From contig NC_079519.1 in assembly GCF_000801105.2 (NCBI RefSeq), forward strand, positions 5,950,668 through 6,014,667: DNA of 64,000 bases. Direction: 5' to 3'. The DNA is from Raphanus sativus (Eukaryota > Streptophyta > Magnoliopsida > Brassicales > Brassicaceae). Each line of letters opens with the position of its first letter. The stretch's first letter is position 1. Below the pieces are notes generated by a model that was not told where the DNA came from, ran no database searches, and worked only from the letters and a program-made list of their open reading frames with translations. The position numbers were made by a program, and so were the translations under genes. This document shows positions 56,800 through 64,000 of this stretch, in pieces.

Positions 56800-58236
56800 A
56801 TGGGAGATACGATGGGATCATTTGGTTCAAGCATGGCAAGTTTGTTCTTCTTATGGGCAACTTTTCAACAAATATTCCCTGAACACCTCAAGATCGCAAT
56901 CAAAGAGTTCTTTTTGTCTACAATCCAACAACTCTCATTTGTCCAAAGATTCTCCGACCGTGTCATCAACTTCTTTTCTCCCTACGTTGTCATCAGTTTC
57001 CCAGAGTATGAAGAGTACCGTTTCAACCACGCTTTCGCAGCCATCGACACTTACCTTGGTGCCAAAGCAATCGGTAAAGCCCATAAGATTAGGGCAAGTC
57101 AGGTTAAAGAGAGCAAAGGTCTAGTCTTAAAACGTGATGAGGCTAAAGTTAGAGACGTGTACCAAGGACTTAACGTCTGGTGGGAGATTGTGACTGCTAC
57201 TGATGGAGACAGAATTCACAAGCTCACTTTCCACAGACGTGGGTTGGAGATTGTAACCGGATCTTACATCAAGTATGTGATGGAAGAAGGGAAATCAATC
57301 GAGGCCAAGAACAAGAAGATGAAGCTGTTCACTAATAACCCTAGTTTGAATTGGGATAATAGCAAGAAAAGCTTGTGGAGACACATTGATTTCGAGCACC
57401 CGGCGAGTTTTCAGACACTGGCTATGGATCCTGTCAAGAAAGAAGACATTTTGAACGATCTTGAGGCGTTCAGCAATGGGAAAGAGTATTACAAGAAGAT
57501 TGGGAAAGCTTGGAAGAGGGGTTACCTATTGTATGGACCACCAGGGACTGGTAAGTCCACGATGATCGCGGCTATGGCGAATCATTTGAACTATAACATC
57601 TATGATCTCGAACTCACGGCTATTCAGAACAACTCGGAGTTGAGGAAACTTCTCACCGCAACATCAAGCAGATCGATTATTGTGATCGAAGATATTGATT
57701 GTTCTGTAGGCCTAACGGGCAAGAGAAGGAAAAGAGATGGTGACTTGGGCGTCAAGAAAGATGGAGAAGATCAAAACCAGAGCCGACTCACACTCTCGGG
57801 GCTTTTGAACTTCATAGATGGGATATGGTCGGCTTGCGGACAAGAGAGGATCATCATATTCACGACCAATCATATTGAGAAACTAGACCCGGCTTTGATC
57901 AGGAGAGGAAGAATGGATATGCACATTGAGCTGTCTTATTGTAGCTTCGAGGCGTTCAAGGTTCTTGCCAAGAACTACTTGGACCTTGATTCTCATCCTC
58001 TGTTTGGTGAAATCAAGTCTTTGCTGAAAGAAACAAAGATCGCTCCGGCTGATGTAGCAGAGAAACTGATGGCCGAGAGTCATAAAGTAGATGTCGACGG
58101 ATCCTTGAAAGACTTGGTCGAGAGTTTGGAGAAGAGGAAGAAGCACCAGAGAGATCACAAACTAAGTGGCAAGAAACTCAGAATATTTCGAGAATTGTTT
58201 AGGATAATGTCTCACCACAAACAAAAGGTGAATTAA
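56800..58236 (+). CDS. AAA-ATPase, AATP1/BCS1-like (At5g40010/At3g28510 group)
   Basis: Single-exon gene of 478 aa starting MGDTMGSFGSSMASLFFLWA. An N-terminal membrane anchor (about 11-30) is followed by the AAA-assoc domain (to about 190, with HASFQTLAMDP-type junction EHPASFQTLAMDPVKK). The AAA core has Walker A GPPGTGKST (246-254), Walker B IIVIEDIDCS (about 290-299), sensor TTNHIEKLDPALIRRGRMD with the arginine pair and MDMHIELSYC. The C-terminus is basic (KKHQRDHKLSGKK). Plant members sit in mitochondrial or ER membranes and respond to salicylic acid, salt or ABA; BCS1 itself is an inner-membrane translocase. Paralogues are intronless and numerous. All ATPase motifs are intact. Confidence 0.93.
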   Translation: MGDTMGSFGSSMASLFFLWATFQQIFPEHLKIAIKEFFLSTIQQLSFVQRFSDRVINFFSPYVVISFPEYEEYRFNHAFAAIDTYLGAKAIGKAHKIRASQVKESKGLVLKRDEAKVRDVYQGLNVWWEIVTATDGDRIHKLTFHRRGLEIVTGSYIKYVMEEGKSIEAKNKKMKLFTNNPSLNWDNSKKSLWRHIDFEHPASFQTLAMDPVKKEDILNDLEAFSNGKEYYKKIGKAWKRGYLLYGPPGTGKSTMIAAMANHLNYNIYDLELTAIQNNSELRKLLTATSSRSIIVIEDIDCSVGLTGKRRKRDGDLGVKKDGEDQNQSRLTLSGLLNFIDGIWSACGQERIIIFTTNHIEKLDPALIRRGRMDMHIELSYCSFEAFKVLAKNYLDLDSHPLFGEIKSLLKETKIAPADVAEKLMAESHKVDVDGSLKDLVESLEKRKKHQRDHKLSGKKLRIFRELFRIMSHHKQKVN

Positions 58237-58249
58237 ATCACTTAAATTG

Positions 58250-59940
<1,691 letters not shown>

Positions 59941-60322
59941 TCAATACTATTAAAACAGAAACAATATTTATCGACTACTTTTTGGACTATCAAAAAAGTC
60001 TAGATTGGTACTATTATTTATCTTCATATATTTATATATATAATTTAATTATCTTTCATATTATTTCTATTCATATATTCATATATCTAATTTAATTGAA
60101 ATTAAATATACACCATGCCTAAAATTAAGGAACTAACTAACTAATTTATTATTTTTTTAAATTAATGAATTTAATTTATATAAATACGAAATTTCAATAA
60201 AAATAAATTATATTATATTATTAATGTAATAAATAATTATATATGTCTATTAATTCGTATATATACAACTATATATTAATCCAAATGCAAACAAAAAACA
60301 ATTTCTTCAAAACAGTCACTAA

Positions 60323-62205
60323 GGGGGGCTTATTGAATTGATGATTTGGTAGAATTTTGTTTTTTGTTCGAATCTTACCTTATTGGATCTTGAATTTACA
60401 AAAGTTATCTTAAATCCTTGCTTATTGGATCTATCATTTATACAAACTCTAACAAATCCACCCTTATTGAAAAATAAGGATTTCATCTATAAAACATATC
60501 AGAAGTTATTTAGGAAGTATTTGAAAAAGATTTGTAGTTAAAATTGTGTGAAAAGAAATTCCATCGGTATTTGAAAAAAAAAATCACAGATTTTCTTTTT
60601 CTTAACTTTTGACCTTTTTTTGGTAATCTCCTTTGTCTCTTCCGGCTTAAAAAGAAACAAAACCAGAGATGAAGAAGATGACCAATTGGATTATGTGTAA
60701 CGCCCCGACCGTCCACAGCTAATGGGCCATCCACGCCCGCTTTCTTGGTCCGTGGGTCTCATCCCATCCAACGGTAGGTCGTTAATTTTCTAAAGCTCGA
60801 AATCATTGTTTATTGACCTTGCAATCACCACCCTGACCTTTCCCCGTGTTTTGGCCTCACTCACACGCTATCGCGAATCACTTTCCGATAGGTCACCCAT
60901 TCTTCCAGTACACCAGTTCAAGCACGCTTAACTCTAGAGTTCTTTCAGGATGTGCTCTAGAAAAGGTAAGTCAACTTTGGTGACATAGGTAGCCAAATCA
61001 ATTCTCTTAAGCTTTTTTACATATCACAATTCGGGATGTTACAATTCACCCCCTCTCAAAGAACGCAACGTCCTCGTTGCGCCCCACGACAGGTCACAAG
61101 ATGCCTCTCAGGTCAGAACTGAGACAGCTAACCAGCTCTGATACCACTTGTAACGCCCCGACCGTCCACGACTAATGGGCCACCCACGCTCGCTCTCTCG
61201 GCCCGTGGGCCCCATCCCATCCGACGGTCGGTCGTTAATTTTCCAAGGCTCGAAATCATTTACTGACTCTGCAATCACCACCTTGACCTTTCTCCGTGTT
61301 TTGGCCTCACTCACACGCTATCGCGAATCACTTATCGATATGTCACCCATCCTTCCATTACTCCAGTTCAAGCACGCTTAACTCTAGAGTTCTTTAAGGA
61401 TGTGTTCCGGAAAAAATAAATCAACTTTGGTAACATAAGTAGCCAAATCAATTCTCTTAAGCATTTTTACATATCATAACTCGGGATGTTACATTATGAT
61501 TATTAGGAGTATGCTTTGACTGATTTTACTTTTTAGGTCGAGGTTTGTATAGGATTGGATAGTTAATGGTGATGGTCATGGAATTCAATTGATGAAGGAT
61601 TTCAGAGAAAACTCAATTTATATTTTCCCCAGAATTTTTTTGTAAGAAACAGAAAACTCAAAGAGATGAGTCAAATTTTGTTGTTTTTGGTTTCAGACTT
61701 GGAATCTCCCAGAGAAAGAGAGAGACAGAGATACATGTTCTATCTTTATTCTTCTGAGATTTGTTTTGTAACAGGAAAGAGATAGAGTGAGTGATGAATA
61801 AAATAATTACAGGTTGAACCATTGATGATGACATGAGAAATTCTTCACTTAAGATTTTTTCATTTAAGAGGAAAAGGTGTATGATTTATGTTTTTGTGTC
61901 ATGCGATAAGATCAAAAGCGAGTAAGACGAGATAAATATGTAAGCTTTAGGAGAAAATACAAATTTTGTAGAGAGAAATGAAGTCGATGAAATGATTTTC
62001 ATAACTTATGATATAACTAGTTTGTTTTATTTAGTTATTAAAAATCTTAAAAATCACCAATTTCTTAGAAAAAAAATCCAAAATCATCCTTTTAAATTCC
62101 TACCAAAATCTTCCAAATATTTATCAAAATCTACAATTCTATCCAAATTCCACTTAATCTAAAAATCCCAGAATTTTCTCAAATCCTTAGTACAATAAGA
62201 CCCCC
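60323..62205. mobile_element. PIF/Harbinger-like non-autonomous element
   Basis: Ends GGGGGGCTTATTG and, reversed, GGGGGTCTTATTG, flanked by TAA on both sides (60320-60322 and 62206-62208), the usual TWA target of Harbinger elements. CTTATTGGATC and AAATCCTTA-type words recur just inside both ends. Without the TRIM it is about 1.1 kb and encodes no transposase. Confidence 0.75.
60696..61493 (-). mobile_element. TRIM (mini LTR retrotransposon), 798 bp
   Basis: Two LTRs, 60696-61043 and 61149-61493 (about 90 percent identical), each TGTAACGCCCCGACC...CGGGATGTTACA, flank a 105-bp interior. A 5-bp TSD TTATG lies at 60691-60695 and 61494-61498. On the minus strand the LTR is followed by TGGTATCAGAGC, complementary to the 3' end of initiator tRNA-Met, the primer-binding site. 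No coding capacity: a TRIM that depends on another element. It inserted in the Harbinger-like element. Confidence 0.93.
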
Positions 62206-63358
62206 TAAATACATAAAAATATAATTCTTATTAAATTAGATATACATATACATAAATCTATATATATATATATGATAAAAAAATATTAATAGTTTGATAC
62301 TATTAATATTTAGAACAAGATGAAACATGTTATTTGATCTTTTTATGAATATATTTTTTACGGGTTATTCAAACACAAAAATATATTTATTAAATATTAA
62401 CTAATTCAACAAATATATTAACAAAATTATATCATAAAACATAACATTAACATAAATTGATGCAAGAGAGTGTGGATCAATGGTTTAATCTAATCTATTA
62501 ATTTAGGGATTATCTACTATTTGAAGTTCTCATTTAAATTTTGGACTCTTTCATAGTTGTTGCTAGAATATATCATACCTCCTATACAATGCAACCTACA
62601 ACCTTAAATTAAACCAAATTTTAACCAACATAGATTAGTTAAACCTAACCAGTAACACTTTTATAATATTTTGGTTAATCTATTAATATAATTAGATCAT
62701 ATAAAACTGAACAATTCTTAAATCAACGAGTTCCATATCATTCCAGACATAAGAGAAAAAATATCCGACTCATTTACAACGTAAGCATACAAAGACCGTG
62801 TATGCTTATGGTCATTGATCTTCCAAAAACCAAATAATTGTGGCATAGACCAACATAGGCTCATGTTCGTATCACTAACTTTACTTCCATATATTTACTC
62901 TTCACCTACATCATATCACAACATACACAGTTATGCAAGAACATGATTTTTTTTTGTTCAAACAACCAAATAATGGTGGCATATGGTCAGTAGATTTTTT
63001 AAATATGTTTTTTTATATATTACATTTTACGAGACTATGTGTATAAGTTTTTTTTTGAAAAAGGCATAACTATGTGTATAAGTTAAAAGGTAAAAGGTGT
63101 GACAAGGCAAATTATTATACTGAAAATGAAAGAAGATTAAATACAAACTAATAACAAGTACAACACAAATTATAACACTATTAAATTCTATATATATTTA
63201 ATAAAATATTATATATATGTCTAATATGTATATATATATATATATATAAATGTTACACAAATATATATAATATTATATACACATATTATATATACCATAT
63301 ATTATTAATTGAAATTTGACAAATCAATTTCCGCCCTTTAGGGCGGGTCCTAATCTAG

Positions 63359-63998
63359 TTAATTGTAAAACATAACTATATATATATATATAATAAATAT
63401 ATATATATATATAAAGATTAAAATTACTAAATATTTACATTTCTAATGCGAATAATGAAATTAAATTTAAATTTAAAATAAGTCATCAACAAAAAAATAA
63501 ATAAAAAATCTAATAACATGTGAATAATAAAAGTAAACTAATTAAATAAATGAAAATTATATTTACAAACATGAATCATTAAATTATAATAAAAATATAT
63601 ACAAATTATTGATGCTCACATATATTTCATTTTTAGTATGCATCCTCTCGAATATTGATCTATTACCCTTACAACAAAATGAAAATTTAATTTGACTATA
63701 ATAATTTAAGTCAAACCGAATTTCATATTGGATCATCTATCAATTCAACCGGTAGCCAGATCTCCGGTTTTAGTTGTTTTTACGGGTTTATAGGATTTTT
63801 AAATAATTTTTTTTTAAACTAAACCGAACTACATACGAGACCACACAACTTGTCAATTTAACTGCGGGTTGGATCGGATTTTAAAATATAAAGTTTCATT
63901 TATAAATTTAAATGTATAAGAATACATATTTATATAAAATAAATTTTGAAATGTTTCGAAAATAATCATGCGCTTTGAAAGCGCGGATCAAAATCTAG
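63359..63998 (+). mobile_element. Partial Helitron, 3' end at 63998
   Basis: The last bases carry CGCTTTGAAAGCG, spacer GATCAAAAT and CTAG. Phrases such as ATTGGATCATCTATCAATTCAACCGG and AGATCTCCGGTTTTAGT match the interior of the Helitron at 29177-29826 (TCGGTCATCCATCAGTTCAATCGG; CAGATCTCCGG), so they are one family. The base after CTAG is C, not T. The start is not identified. Confidence 0.6.
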
Positions 63999-64000
63999 CA

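Larger units (their letters stand above)
59941..63358 (+). mobile_element. Helitron, 3.4 kb, containing Harbinger and TRIM insertions
   Basis: Starts TCAATACTATTAAAACAGAA after an A and ends with hairpin CCGCCCTTTAGGGCGG, spacer GTCCTAAT and CTAG before a T. Without the nested Harbinger-like element (60323-62205) it is about 1.5 kb of AT-rich non-coding DNA. Confidence 0.75.

Overview
This is plant nuclear DNA, almost certainly a Brassica or close relative (Brassicaceae). The single-copy genes read like diverged orthologues of one Arabidopsis chromosome-5 segment, in the same order: a COPT1-type copper transporter, an uncharacterised 301-aa protein (At5g59050-like), a small SRGNWWQGSLYY-tail protein (At5g59080-like), an SBT4-type subtilase (At5g59090-like) with two broken relatives, and Elongin C (At5g59140-like). 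The locus identifiers come from memory and were not searched. All five of these genes lie on the minus strand. An intronless AAA-ATPase of the AATP1/BCS1-like group (plus strand, 56.8-58.2 kb) follows, and a tRNA-Asp(GUC) gene lies at 25.3 kb.

Most of the rest is transposable elements, many with exact borders readable from target-site duplications (TSDs). From left to right: a 0.9-kb poly(A) retroposon; a 3.6-kb CACTA element inside a LINE fragment; a second GC-rich retroposon just upstream of the At5g59050-like gene; a 3.1-kb Pack-MULE carrying a broken PDIL2-3 gene head plus a DUF1985 gene head; a tRNA-derived SINE; a 4.3-kb Pack-MULE carrying a complete five-exon ribosomal protein eL18 gene together with the tail of a neighbouring alpha/beta-hydrolase gene; a SINE inside an intron of the At5g59080-like gene; a short Helitron; then (36.5-42.5 kb) a four-layer nest: host DNA, a 5'-truncated LINE with an identical 89-bp TSD, a hAT element inside the LINE, and a Helitron inside the hAT that itself carries exons of an S-adenosylmethionine carrier gene.

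From 43 kb onward there is a 469-bp MULE with telomere-like filling, a chain of Helitrons recognisable by TC starts and hairpin-CTAG ends, and finally another nest (59.9-63.4 kb): Helitron, then a Harbinger-like element, then a 798-bp TRIM retrotransposon.

The host genes do not form a pathway. The copper transporter has a cluster of GTAC motifs upstream that fits SPL7 control. The most unusual content is gene capture: two MULE families and at least one Helitron in 64 kb hold pieces of at least five other genes, and one captured gene (eL18) has an open frame over its full family length.
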